A DNA stretch of 64,000 nucleotides. It comes from Dryomyza anilis (lineage: Eukaryota; Arthropoda; Insecta; Diptera; Dryomyzidae). Every line of letters begins with the position of its first letter. Positions within the stretch are counted from its first letter, which is position 1. Shown piece after piece: positions 34,802 to 46,002 of this stretch. Where the stretch lies: contig OX638131.1 in assembly GCA_951804985.1 (NCBI GenBank), forward strand, positions 57,023,344 to 57,087,343. Reading direction: 5' to 3'. The position numbers were made by a program, and so were the translations under genes. The notes below the pieces were generated by a model. The model searched no databases and was not told the DNA's origin. It saw only the letters and a program-made list of their open reading frames with translations.

Positions 34802-35319
34802 TTAAACTAAGAAATATGCAAAATTTTAAACCTATGGTTCCCGAAATATAGCGGATTAAAAAGTAAAAAAAAAAAACAGGTAAAAACTCACCAAGGTGGG
34901 TTTACTTAATTGCATTTATCTAAAAAACTGGTTTACGTGCAAGATCAATTGAGGTATCATATAGTGATAGTCCTTAATATGACATATAATTATATTCTTG
35001 TATCCAAAAGTTAAAGGTCATTATCACATGATTTACATTTTGGAATGATAGTTTTCAAAATCCTAGATTTTAAAAATTTTCAAGCAAAAATATGTTATTT
35101 CTGATTTTTTTCATAACATTTATGGTAACTTTTATATGTGTATTCTTATTTTAAATACGATATTTATTCAGAATTGCCATCTAAAATTGAATTCAAATCT
35201 AATGACAATTATACTATAGAACTAAAATATTGAATTACACTGTTCTACAAGGATTTTAATCTGGTCTCCTAACTCTTGCTGCGTACTCAGAATTTTCCCT
35301 ATACGTCGAGATTTTGCAC
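34802..35319. other. A+T-rich DNA, no feature seen
   Basis: No recognised content. Confidence 0.45.
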
Positions 35320-35745
35320 CAAATCGAATCAAAGTTGCAAAAAAGGCCGTTTTTGGTACTTTATATCGCAAGTTATCGCATGATTTCGACGTGTTGTAGA
35401 TGCAAACTTTATCACAAAATAAAATATGAACCTTTCCCTACGGATATTTGGCAAAAAAAAATCTGTGGTCAGATATTAGTTTATGCAAAAAATCAAAAAG
35501 AAACTTGTGTTAACAAAAAAGTATGTCGAGAGAGTAATTTATCACAATTCTCTAAGTTCTCTTAAATAACATTTTAATATTAGTACGCCATGTTTTTGCT
35601 GTCAAAATTTCTAAAAAATGTTTTTAATAATGATCTTACTGAAAATTTTCGGAATATTTTTTAAAATTTGGTTATGAAATATTTGATTAAAATGGTGGGA
35701 ATTGCACGCAGAGATATACAACTTCATACTGATATAATGTAGTGG
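35320..35745 (+). repeat. Inverted repeat Z, left arm
   Basis: Reverse-complement match to 41808-42190 over about 400 bp with scattered indels ('cgcaagttatcgcatgattt', 'gtcgagagagtaattt', 'ggtgggaattgcacgcagag'). A ~66-residue frame is open in both arms but shows no known motif. Confidence 0.8.
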
Positions 35746-36009
35746 TACTAGATGCAAAATCGAACAAAATTCTTCAGATGTTCGCATTATGGGAAAACAT
35801 TAAGGGGAAAATTGCAAATGAAAAATATAAAAAATGCGACACCCTACAGCAGGCATGTCAAACTCATTTGGCATCACGGGCCGCATTGGCAACTCAAAAG
35901 ATGAGGCGGTCCGCAATTGTGTACCATACAAAAAAAAAATTCGCTCGTTTTTTACATTTGGTTCGTCTGTTGTAAAATAAAATATAATATTAAAATGATG
36001 GATATATAC

Positions 36010-36898
36010 TAGACATCTGCACAAATGGTTTTGAAGTTTCGTCTGCAAATATGCTACTGCACTCTACAGTTTTTAATTCATTTCACAAATGACAATCGAT
36101 AGTATTATAGTGAAGTCTCTTTGAGCGACTTCACTTCAGTATTTGTTTCATTGGTGTCAAGCACTGTCAAAACATCAAGCCATTCAAAACATTCAATGTT
36201 TTGAAAAACACAACAAACGACAACACTGTCGCTGAACATGCAACTAATACAGTAGGTGCAGCGAGTGAGCGCAACGAGTAACGAGTGAGAAGACGAACAT
36301 TGAAAACAACAACAAATCTGACGCTCGTTCGACGTCAGTAATGTTGTTATTGGTATTTATGTGTTAATAAAAAATACAACAAACAATATTTAAAAAAAAA
36401 AATTGTTAAAAAAAATTGTGTACGCCAAAAACAACGCTTTGGTCGAAAATCAATATATCCAAAAAAAAAAAATAAATTTAATTAAATAATGAAAAAAATA
36501 AATAATGAAAAAAATAAATAATGAAAAAAATGTTTTTCGATAAATAAAAAGCTTAATATAAAATATTATGTGACCTTTTGTTTTTTTCTATATTTCAATA
36601 TTAATGAAAATTCCTACTCTATTCCTTATTCTAGTAATAATGATAAAAAATAAATTAAAAATGCACTAAGTACTCGGTTTCATAAGCAGTTCATTTCAGT
36701 ATTTGAATGTTTATTGCACATCATCATAGACCACTTCACTTCAGTTTTGTTTTGCTTATATTTTGACAGTACTTGGTTCTTCGTTGTTGTGAGCAAGACA
36801 TTCATTTGATTTTCAAGCATAGAGTTGACGAGAGTAAATGTTTTGAAACGAAGTGAATGTCTTGAAGTGGGTTTCAAATGGACTTGTGCAGATGTCTA
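36010..36898. mobile_element. 889-bp hAT-type MITE nested in family X
   Basis: Terminal inverted repeats TAGACATCTGCACAA at both ends. An 8-bp duplication with one mismatch flanks it (atatatac 36002-36009, atacatac 36899-36906). Subterminal 'acttcacttcagt' motifs recur near both ends. The interior has a (aaataatgaaaaa)n stretch at 36485-36530 and no frame of note. Confidence 0.85.
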
Positions 36899-37552
36899 AT
36901 ACATACAATAAAACAGAGGAACACAATGGACCAAAAATGGTCTCAGTGGGTTGGCAAGCGTCAAATATCTTTATATATTTGCATTGTCAACATCCTCACG
37001 ACCTAACCTAACTAACTAAGACTAAAAAATATTTTATTGATCCTTGTTAAAAGCGCCACAGGCGAAAATTTTGCAAAAAATGGTCCGATTTTTGTCTGTT
37101 TGAAATATATCGAAAAAATGTTCGAATTTCTTTGATCCTGCCAAAAATTTGGCAGGGGTATATACAATGGAGTATCATCCATAATTGTTGCAACTTCTTA
37201 TGTCCGCAAAAATCGTACGATATTTAATTAGCTCTTGTACCAATGTCGAAGGCCAAATCGTACTAAAACTACAAATATAGTTCAAAGCGCTATATGGCCG
37301 TTTTTTTTTTCGAAACGATAATAAAAACGATTCTGGATTAATATTGCATCAAATAGTTCAAATATATAGAGATATATTTCAAAAACATAGCGATGTGGAA
37401 AATGTTTAAATATCCTAACATAAAATTTTACTCTACTAAAATGACGAAATTTTAAAAATTAGCAACGAGATCGAATTTTTGTTTTCCAAGTTAGTTCGAG
37501 AAAACTTCGAGGCATAAATCACATGGCAGACTTCTTACCAAACATATTTAAA

Positions 37553-39723
37553 AAGTTTTCGTATTCTAGTTTACGCGCCTCTTCGATTAAAGCCCCGAAG
37601 AGGACTGTATGGCTTTACGAAAAAGCAAATTGGGTTGCGTTAAATGATTTTTTTCGCAACTTTAATTGTAAATTGTGCTTCGCTGACAGAGACATAAATG
37701 CTGCGGCTTTAATGGTACAAAATATTATTTTATTAGGTATGCGGTCCTTCATACCTTATAAAAAAATTAGCATTAAACCTAAGGACCATTCTTGGTTTAA
37801 TGAGACTTGCAGGATGGCAGGATTGCAGCCTTTCAGACTTGGCGTTCTAACAAGAATGCTGATACTGAAAGACTTCATATACAGGCTAGGAATCTCGCGC
37901 AAAAAGTTTCTTCACGAACAAAACGCGCGCAAAAAGGTCCTACTCTATCACAGGGGTAGTAAAAATGTCTGGTCATTTTTAAAAAGGGTGAAGAATCAGA
38001 CGACATCGTCTACTCCAACTCTTAGTAAGAATGGCCAGACCTTCACTGACCCGGTTGATAAAGCTAATCTCTTGGCAGAATTATTTGCAAATAATTCAAC
38101 GCTCCCAGATAGTAATCAACCACTGCCTTTCGTCGATTTTGTTTCTTCTGCAATGCCGGAGATACATTTTCGAACTCGGGCAGTTAAAAAGGTTTTAGCA
38201 AACCTCAACATTAACAAAGCCTCTGGGCCAGATGGCATATCTGCCCATGTGTTGAAGAAGTGCGCGTCAACGCTGGCTTGTCCGTTGCGTAACGTTTTCA
38301 ACATCTCCTACACGACAGGAGTTTTTCCATCTTGTTAGGTTGCCAATTTCCAGCCAGTTCCGAAAAAGGGCGAGGCCACGAACCCTGCCAATTACCGACC
38401 CATTGCAATATGCTCTGCACTCTCCAAGGTAATGGAGAGCGTAATTAACTTCCACTTTGTGAACTATCTTGAGCACAACGAATTACACAGTGACCGACAA
38501 TACGGTTTCCGTAGGACCAGATCCACAGGTGACTTGATGGCGGTCCTCTCCGAAAAGTAAAATAATTGTGTTCACCTTTTCGGGGAGAGCAAGGCTGTTG
38601 CTCTTGATATTTTCAAGGCTTTTGATCGAGTGTGACATAAAGCCCTCGTTTCAAAACTAATTGCATATGGTGTCGGTGAATCTTTTACTCGATGGATATC
38701 GAGTTTTCTCCAGGGTCGTTCTATACGAGTTGCGATGGATGGTGTTATTTCGGAACAACATTTCATCAATTCTGGAGTTTCGCAGGGTTCCGTCCTATCC
38801 CCGTCCCTATTTCTGGTATTTATCAATGACCTTCCGTCATTGAACCAGAACCCAATCCATTCCTTTGCAGATGATAGCAACATTTGTCATTCATACTCGT
38901 TCAAAAAGCGCCCAACCTCTTTGGAGATTGAGAGTAAAAGACGCACTATGAATGACACACTCAATAATGACCTTAAAACAATCTCCGAGTGGGGTGTTGC
39001 AAATACAGTTGATTTTAATGCAAGCAAGACCCAATGCTGTCTGTTATCTCACAAAATAATGGATTCAACCCTACCTCCCCTTAATATGGGTGCTGTGGAT
39101 ATTGCAGAGTCAGCTGCTCTTGACGTTCTGGGCATATCAATTCAATGTGATCTCCGTTGGAATGATCACATATTTGACGTGTCGAAAGAGGCGGCCAGGT
39201 GCCTCGGTTTTTTAAAACGTTGTAAGACATACTTCACTCCTGCTGACTTGCGCACTGTCTACACCACCTATATTCGGCCTAAGATGGAATACAATTCGCA
39301 CATATGGGCAGGGGCTTCAAAATCTTCTTTGGAGTTCCTGGATCGAATCCAACAACGTGCAATATATTTAATAGGGGATGAAAATATTTCATTGAGTCTC
39401 TTGAGCACCGAAGGACCGTAGGGTGTGTAAGCCTGTTTTATAGGTATTACAATGGTAAGTGTTCCAGGGAAATACATGGCCTGATTCCACCAGGTCGTGT
39501 GTCCTCTCGTTCTACTCGGGCATCGAACCAAGCCCACCCCTTCGTAGTTCACTCGGCTCTCAATAGAACCACGCATTACCGTGAGAATTCGTTCTTCAGT
39601 AGCACGATACGTTTGTGGAACAATCTCCCTGCGTATGTTTTTCCCGACATTTTTGATATTGGCAAGTTCAAAACAAACATTCACCGACACTACTCTATCT
39701 TTCCTCCCTCCTCTTACCTATAA
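37553..39723 (+). pseudogene. LINE ORF2 fragment: reverse transcriptase
   Basis: After a ~150-residue linker come 'NKASGPDGISAHVLK' (about 38212-38256), 'FQPVPKKG...NYRPIAI', 'RQYGFRRTRSTGDL', 'VALDIFKAFDRV' (motif A, 38597-38633), 'VSQGSVLSPSLFLVFINDL' (motif B) and 'HSFADDSNIC' (motif C, FADD variant, 38857-38886). The C-terminal block is 'YIRPKMEYNSHIWAG' through 'SFFSSTIRLWNNLPAYVF'. Stops fall at 38336, 38557 and 38632, and a frameshift near 39420 displaces the last ~100 residues. The motif pattern fits the CR1/jockey group. There is no endonuclease in this copy. Confidence 0.87.
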
Positions 39724-39806
39724 TCCTTTCATACGATCAACACTATGCATTGCATGAATAGGAGGCATCCCCTGAGCGTTGGTCAACTTGTAAAAAAAAA
39801 AAAAAA
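37553..39806 (+). mobile_element. CR1/jockey-type LINE, 5'-truncated, in family X
   Basis: The left border is where homology to the second copy (46032 on) begins, at 'agttttcgtattctag'. The right border is a 15-nt poly(A) at 39792-39806. On both sides family X resumes (compare 22210-22250 and 22120-22150), and roughly 60-80 bp of family X are missing at the site. The RT frame carries stops, so it is inactive. Confidence 0.85.
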
Positions 39807-40785
39807 TTATATAAATTTGAAAAGGGTTCCTTTTTATGCACAGCTAATTTAAATTGCAAGGACAATCCATTGATTAGAGATGTACGGATTTAGGAGTTAT
39901 AACAAAGTTTATTTTATTATCCTTAAAATGATGTAATTTTTTAATTAATTTTTTGAAACTGTGAACCAATGTATCCATGGAGAAGGTGAGTCTGGAATTT
40001 TGATAGATTTGGTGTGGAATGTCTCTAAACAAAAAGTTTTACTTACTAAAAAAAAATGTTAAAATGAATACAATTCCAATTTTTACAATGCAAGACTCCT
40101 GTCTACAAATTTTTGATTCTTGTCTTATTTTGATTGCGCCTTTATTTGATACTAGAGCAAATTTCGAAAATGGTTTTGTTAAATAGGGTCTAGTTTTTAA
40201 GATTTTTAAGTTTTAATTCTTTTTCTCTCCTTTTATTTTTAATAGTCGAACCAAAAACAATAATGTATTTATCATTTCGTTGTTAGACGTACAAAACTAT
40301 GCGCTACTATATATTTTTTATAAATGCCAGTGAAATATAGCCAAGGGAAATTCAAAACTTTACATTAAATTCAAAATTTTATGAATAAAAAACAATATTA
40401 CTTGATGAAAAAAAGGTAAACATTATTGTTATGCCATTTTGCAAAGTCATGTATAATATTTAAAATGACAATTAGGAAAATAAATTAAGACTCGAGTCTC
40501 CGAGTCTCAATTTCTCATTATTAAATTTTAGAAAATATAAAAATATGGATTTTTTTTAAATAAATTAATAAATTTTTAACCAAGAATAAATGGTAATCTT
40601 GATTATGCCTCCGTTATTTAATATAATAATCATTTTAATGCCTGAAATAAAATATTTTTAAAAATTTTCAATTCTTAAAAATATATTTTTCTTATATTAT
40701 TTAAAAAGTCTTCGCGGGCCGCACAGAAATGTTGGCCGGCCGCATGCGGCCCGCGGGCCTCGTGTTTGACTTGCCTGCCCTACAG

Positions 40786-41041
40786 CTACTCATTATCAAT
40801 ATTAAATTTACAAAATTGTTTGTGGTTTAATATATATTAAAAACGTTATTTAAATGAATGGTTGATATGGACATATTTTTGGTGACGAATATAAAATTTA
40901 CTATAAACTAGTTTAAAATTAATTTAAACAACACGAACTAAATAAAACACTTAATTTATATATTTTCAATTTTAATATCTGCATCGTTTAAAAACATTTT
41001 ATAGGATGACATAAAATGTGTATATAAACGTATCTAATGTA
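40786..41041. other. A+T-rich spacer
   Basis: No feature seen. Confidence 0.4.
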
Positions 41042-41314
41042 AACCGCGGTAGCTCAGTGGTTAGTGCGTTGGACTGCGAGCCGAAAGGTCCCCGGTTCAA
41101 GCCTGGACTGGGGCTAACAACATCTTTTCATAGAAACATTTTTCTATACCGCGCTACCTCTCGGCAGTAAATGGCAAACCTACGAGAGTAAAACATTGCC
41201 TATGAAAAGTTCTCACCCGCCGTTCGGATTCGGCAATAAACTGTAGGTCCCACCAATTTGAGTACAAATATAACACGCACAACTCAAATGGTGAGAGAGC
41301 TCGGCCGAAGTTCT

Positions 41315-41316
<2 letters not shown>
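41042..41316 (+). mobile_element. tRNA-derived SINE with complete head
   Basis: The head 'ccgcggtagctcagtggtta' contains a pol III A-box-like block, and 'ggttcaagcc' (about 41095-41104) is a consensus B box. The body shared with 47139, 1745 and 4254 follows ('ccgcgctacctctcggcagt', 'ggtgagagagctcggccga'). It runs into an (AT)n tract instead of the usual 'ggactgtagcgccaaac' end. Confidence 0.88.

Positions 41317-41392
<76 letters not shown>
41317..41392. repeat. (AT)n microsatellite
   Basis: About 38 AT steps directly at the SINE end, possibly grown from the SINE tail. Confidence 0.95.
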
Positions 41393-41396
<4 letters not shown>

Positions 41397-41398
<2 letters not shown>

Positions 41399-41805
41399 TT
41401 TTTAAAACTCAATTCATATTCGTTACGAAAAATAGTTCAAAATAAATTTAATTTTGATAAAGAGTAGCTTAGGGTGTTGTATTTTTTATTTTCTTTTTCA
41501 TGTAAAATTTTCCAAAATTGCAGTTTAGTTGCTCAGAAGCATTCGTTGATGACGAATGTGTAATAGACATTTTTTTAACCCATTAAAGCTTGCCGAATCA
41601 AATACACCAGGATATTATTATTTTATTTTCCTTTTTTCGAAATTTTTAATAAAATTAAATACTTTTTTATTTATTTTGAAATTAAATACGCACGTAATAT
41701 TTTTTGTATGGAGTATTACGTTTTTAATTACAAAAGTATTTAAATCAAATTTAAATAAATTTTATTTAATTTTATTACGTCACTTTTTTGTTAGTGTAAG
41801 AATTT
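41397..41805. other. A+T-rich DNA, no feature seen
   Basis: Only composition-driven short frames. Confidence 0.4.
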
Positions 41806-41807
41806 AT

Positions 41808-42190
41808 TCAGTATGAAATTGTATATCTCTGCGTGCAATTCCCACCATTTTAATCAAATATATCATAAAAAACTTTAAAAACATTTTCCGAAAAATTTCA
41901 GTAAGATAAAGTTTAAAACATTTTTTCGAAATTTTGACAGCAAAAACATTGCGAACTAATATTAAAATGTTTTTCTTAGAGAATTGTGATGAATTACTCT
42001 CTCGACACACTTTTTTCATAACACAAATTTCTTTTTGATTTTTTGCAAAAACTAGTATCTGGACACAGATTTTTATTTGCCAATTATCCGTAAGGCAAGG
42101 TTCATATTTTATTTTGTGATAAAATTTGCATCTACAAGTAGAAATCATGCGATAACTTGCGATATAAAGTACCAAAAAAGGCCTTTTTTT
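41808..42190 (-). repeat. Inverted repeat Z, right arm
   Basis: Reverse-complement partner of 35320-35745. The two arms face each other across about 6.1 kb that contains all of hAT-like copy 2. Confidence 0.8.
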
Positions 42191-42283
42191 AGACGCTCGT
42201 GTCAGATAACGTTATATAAATACCTTATTTAACACTATTTTAATATTTTACCCTATTGATACTAATTTACAAATACGCTTAGG

Positions 42284-42727
42284 GCCAGTTTTCAGTGCTA
42301 GTTGAACTTTGTTTGTGCTTTAAACTTCGTTTAAAATCAAAATCGATTTTTCAGTAAACTTCAACAGTCGTTTAAACTTTGTTTAAACGACCGATGCTGA
42401 TGGTTTAAACTACGCTTAAACTCTCAAAGTTTTTGACATGCAGTTTTTTCACAACACTTTTCACTATTTTTTGTCGCTGCATTGTTTCACAAATTATTAT
42501 TTGCACACTATGCATAAAAAAAAACTATCACTTGCACTTTAGTTGCTTGATCTCTTGTTTAAATTTAAAATCATAATAATTTTATTTTTCTGAAACATTT
42601 TTTTTATTTATTTAATTTTGAATGATATTTTTCAAAAAAAACAAAATTAAACGACGTTTAATTTAAAGAGAAGATTAATTAAAAGGAGTTTAATCTACGT
42701 TTAAACGAGCACTGAAAAACTAGCCTT
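42284..42727. mobile_element. PIF/Harbinger-like MITE
   Basis: Termini 'GGGCCAGTTTTCAGTGC' and reversed 'AGGCTAGTTTTTCAGTGC'. A TTA precedes the left end and TTA follows the right end, fitting the 3-bp TWA duplication of PIF/Harbinger. Subterminal modules with 'gtttaaac/cgtttaaac' recur at both ends. About 440 bp, non-coding. Confidence 0.65.
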
Positions 42728-42729
42728 TA

Positions 42730-43020
42730 AGCGATTATCGTTGCGACTACGCGACCTGTGAACTCGGACCGCCCGGTCGTTCCCTCGAAAATAATGGTCT
42801 CCCGTTGGGTTAGCGGAACAAACAACGCGATGTTGCGATGGCGCAACATTTTCCAGCGTGGTGCGCTGCTATGCTCGCTCTGCACTGAGTTGTTCAGCGG
42901 AGCACCACGAATAGCGGTACTTCGCTGCTACGCGCTATGCTACTTGCTCAGCGGACTACCACGAATGGCGGCTCTGCGCTGCTACGCTACTATAGCAAAC
43001 AAAATTACAAACATATGAAG
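42730..43020. other. GC-rich block with 54-bp tandem duplication
   Basis: Unlike its surroundings, this stretch is GC-rich. It holds two ~54-bp units (about 42890-42943, 42944-42993) sharing 'ctcagcgga' and 'accacgaat.gcgg' and 'gctgctacgc'. A frame at 42758-43018 is open but repetitive and unrecognised. Confidence 0.5.
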
Positions 43021-43563
43021 CACTACTAACCTGTTCGAGGGATCCCAGCAAAGTGATTTAAATTTGCGCGTCGAACAAAAATCAAGCGTCATTTTGCCGA
43101 TTGGTTCGCCTCGATTCTCATTTGAATTGTGGCATAAACTACTTATGTATACAAATTCAGAAATTGAATAATGGCTTCAATGCCAGATTGTAATTAAATA
43201 AACATAACAAAATAAAATATAATACAGATGTTAGCGGAAACAAGATCCGTCAACTTCCGTCATTACAATTTTTTTGTTTCTTTAACAAAATAAGATATTT
43301 TTATACCTAACATTCACCCAATTGTATTATAAACACATAATTGCGTTGCGTCAACATAGCCATGGGGGACGGTCATGTCGCGTAGACCTCCTACATTTTT
43401 ACCCGCTCGTCGTCTGTCCATCGTCTTTATAAAACCTAAATCCAATAAGTCGTTCGGTCGGTCGTACTTTGACATATAAAGTAAAAACAAGGCATTCATA
43501 TGAAACAAAACAAAATGCGACATCGAGCGTTATATCGTAAAAATTGAAAAATATCATAACGCC
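43021..43563. other. No feature recognised
   Basis: Contains a 'ggtcggtcgtactttgacat' region and short frames on both strands without known motifs. Confidence 0.4.
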
Positions 43564-43880
43564 GTAGTCAACGCCAGAGTAGAACTACTTTCTAGTCAGT
43601 CGAGCGCTTGACAAATAAAATTATTTGTTTATGTTTTATTGACAAATTTAATATAATTATTTGGCTTTGAGCTAGCGCACATTTTTAGTTAATTTCAAAA
43701 GTTCCGAAGAAAAACATCAATTGCAACCAATATTTTTTCAGAAGAATGAATGCCGTTGGATGTTCGCATTAGTTTTTGGTCTGCTGCGTCTCGCAATTGC
43801 ATCTGGAGACGATAAATCACTAGGAAATCGTATTTGGCTGCGATTTTTGGAATTTATCGGTCTACTCTGCACTGGCGTTT
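43564..43880. mobile_element. Possible small TIR element
   Basis: 'aacgccagagtagaac' near the left end and 'tctactctgcactggcgttt' near the right end are imperfect inverted repeats about 315 bp apart. No target duplication was fixed. Confidence 0.35.
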
Positions 43881-44390
43881 AGTATAGCGAGAGCTCTTGA
43901 ATAGTATACAGGCTCCGCCCATATTATAGTCTCTGTTCAGTGTATGTGCTCTAGTGGAAGAAGATGAGTCTGCAATCCTTCTTACCACTTCTTCATTTAA
44001 AACTGTCTTTTATTCGCATTAATACTTTGTAGAATTCATGGAACCCATTGATTATATTGTGACATCAATTTTTTTTGTCGGCAAACTAAAGCCTATGTGA
44101 CCACCGCGATTAGCGTGAAGGATCATCAGCAATTAATACAAAGTTGCCGATGGTCAAACATTACGATCTACCATTGCTATAAAGCGAACTACCATAAAAA
44201 AAGAACGGAATGAAGCGACATGCCGTAATGCTGGCGCGTTCTGACAATTAAATATCGTAAAGTTTGTATAAAGCACGCAAAAGTCTATCAAATCACGACC
44301 GACCGAACGAAACATCCTTAATTATTTGAATCAATTGTGTTAAATTTCGCGCAAAGTCCAGTGTCGTCTTTTAATAGTTAATATAAAATA
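43881..44390 (+). other. Probable 5' UTR of the second CR1/jockey-type LINE copy
   Basis: Directly precedes the endonuclease pseudogene and has no frame of its own. The role rests only on position. Confidence 0.35.
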
Positions 44391-45050
44391 ATGCCGAAAA
44401 TAAACAACATTAAAATTAAAACCAATAACAGCGCAAACAATAAACCAAAAAAAATAAACAAAACATTAAACACACCAAACACAACAATAAACTAAAATCG
44501 GGTTTGTTTGCTGCACTGCCTGCTGAGTTACTGCACTCACAGCACTTTCATATACCTGGTTATCACATATTGCCGTTATTTTCTGCACATAGGGGTCTCG
44601 CTGTATTTAATCGAAGTGACGTTGCGTATCAACTGCAGCAACAACATAGTGTGTCGGATAGCGAATTTAATACAATTTGGGTTAAACTCAAAATCCAAAC
44701 ATACACCATGCACTTGTGCTTTCTTTATAGGAGTCCGAATCTAGATAGGGTTTCCACCTGTAATAAGCTGGATGTCTTATCTGATTCGATCTCAAATATA
44801 TTAAAGCAATTTCCAGGAAGTGAAATTGTTGTTGCCGGCGTTTTTAATGTGCACAATGCCACTTGGTTGAGCCACTCGAGTCTACTAACACAGGAGGGTT
44901 GTTAAGGATGAAGGAGCCGACTTATATTCCTCGCGTCGGCGATCAAAGCCCAAAAATCCTAGACCTTTTTCTGACTTCACATCATGGAAAATATGATGTA
45001 AAAGTCCTTACACCTCTTGGTAACTTCGACCACTGCACTGTGGGACAATT
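44391..45050 (+). pseudogene. LINE endonuclease domain remnant
   Basis: After an Asn/Lys-rich start (44391-44490) comes the endonuclease-exonuclease-phosphatase fold: 'RGLAVFNRSDVAY', 'MHLCFLYRSPN', 'IVVAGVFNVHNATW' and 'KILDLFLTSHHGKYDV', ending in 'LGNFDHCTV' with the Asp-His pair. In the family the third block reads GDFN, so the metal-binding Asp is Val here (about 44840). About 15 residues are missing between 44904 and 44910, with a frameshift. It would nick target DNA if intact. Confidence 0.8.
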
Positions 45051-46002
45051 CTAGCTCGCCGTAAATACAGTTTTGCGCAAATCACAACGAAACTTTACAC
45101 TAAGCATTCATGAGCTACGAATAAATTTCAGTTTGAAAATGAACCAGATTGGCCCATTGCCACGCCCACCTGTCATATAATTGAAATGTTAAAATGACTA
45201 TAACTATTGTTTGGAATGAGATATTTTGTTTATAATTGGTGTTTAGTTACATACTATAATTGCAAAAGACCATTCTTAATATGGGCGTGATTTCTCAACT
45301 GCTACACCTACCATTCTTCTTAAACTATATAACTTGACCTTCGTAAGAGATATACTGATAATATTAGGTGCTATGCTACATATCACAATTCTTAACTACC
45401 ATACCAAATATGGGTCAGTCTTGTCAACTATAATGACAGAAAAGGCAAAACTGACATATTAAAACAACAAAATTTAGTTAAATTATTTTACGATTTCCGT
45501 ACATTTCTCACTTAAACTCATTTTAAAGGACGTGTGGCAAACTAATGCAGGCATGTGTAACACCGTTAGAAAGAAGACATTGCAGACATTATGCCAGTAA
45601 GATTTATGAGAGCATTTAGAAGCTTTTTTTCAATATCTACTTTTGTATAAAAAATATATAATTTTTTGTTTTAAGTTTTTGACAAATAATCAGGAAAAAC
45701 ACGAATATTCATTTGAAATTTTTGATACACATGATGATAGTTCTCTCAATTCCCAATTTTATAAAGCTGACACTCTATGGAGTTTATATTGAAAGAGTTA
45801 GGACAGTTTTAATGTAACCCATTTTTATTTCTTAAAAAGCACTTTTTTTAATTTTTTGACTATAAGCAAGTCTACAGAATGATTTTTTCACTAGAATGTA
45901 TCATTTTTTGTTTGTTCTTCAGGTTCTCATAAATTATTAATAAAATGACATATTTTTAAACTTTTTGCAACAAACTTTAATTAATGATTTTCGGCGAGCT
46001 AG
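45051..46002. mobile_element. TIR element, 952 bp, inside the LINE
   Basis: Perfect 11-bp inverted repeat CTAGCTCGCCG at both ends. If the outer TA is the duplicated target, this is Tc1/mariner-like. The LINE resumes beyond it ('tttccgcttagttttcg'). The interior is A+T-rich without a transposase. Confidence 0.7.

Larger units (their letters stand above)
35850..40777 (+). mobile_element. hAT-like family X, copy 2, with perfect 8-bp target duplication
   Basis: Left terminus 'CAGGCATGTCAAACTC' and right terminus, reversed, 'CAGGCAAGTCAAACACG', both followed by GC-rich gggccgc motifs. CCCTACAG is duplicated at 35842-35849 and 40778-40785. An 8-bp duplication and a CAGG...GTCAAAC start fit the hAT superfamily. 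Inside are an 889-bp hAT MITE (36010-36898) and a CR1/jockey-type LINE (about 37553-39806). No transposase was recognised. Confidence 0.82.

Noticed and set aside
35314..35565. 83-codon frame as a gene
   Set aside because: Partly conserved in the inverted arm at 41808-42190 but with no recognisable domain; shared DNA ancestry explains it.
41042..41110. Functional tRNA gene
   Set aside because: The A and B boxes are good, but there is no acceptor-stem partner after the T arm and the same unrelated body follows in four places, so it is a SINE head.
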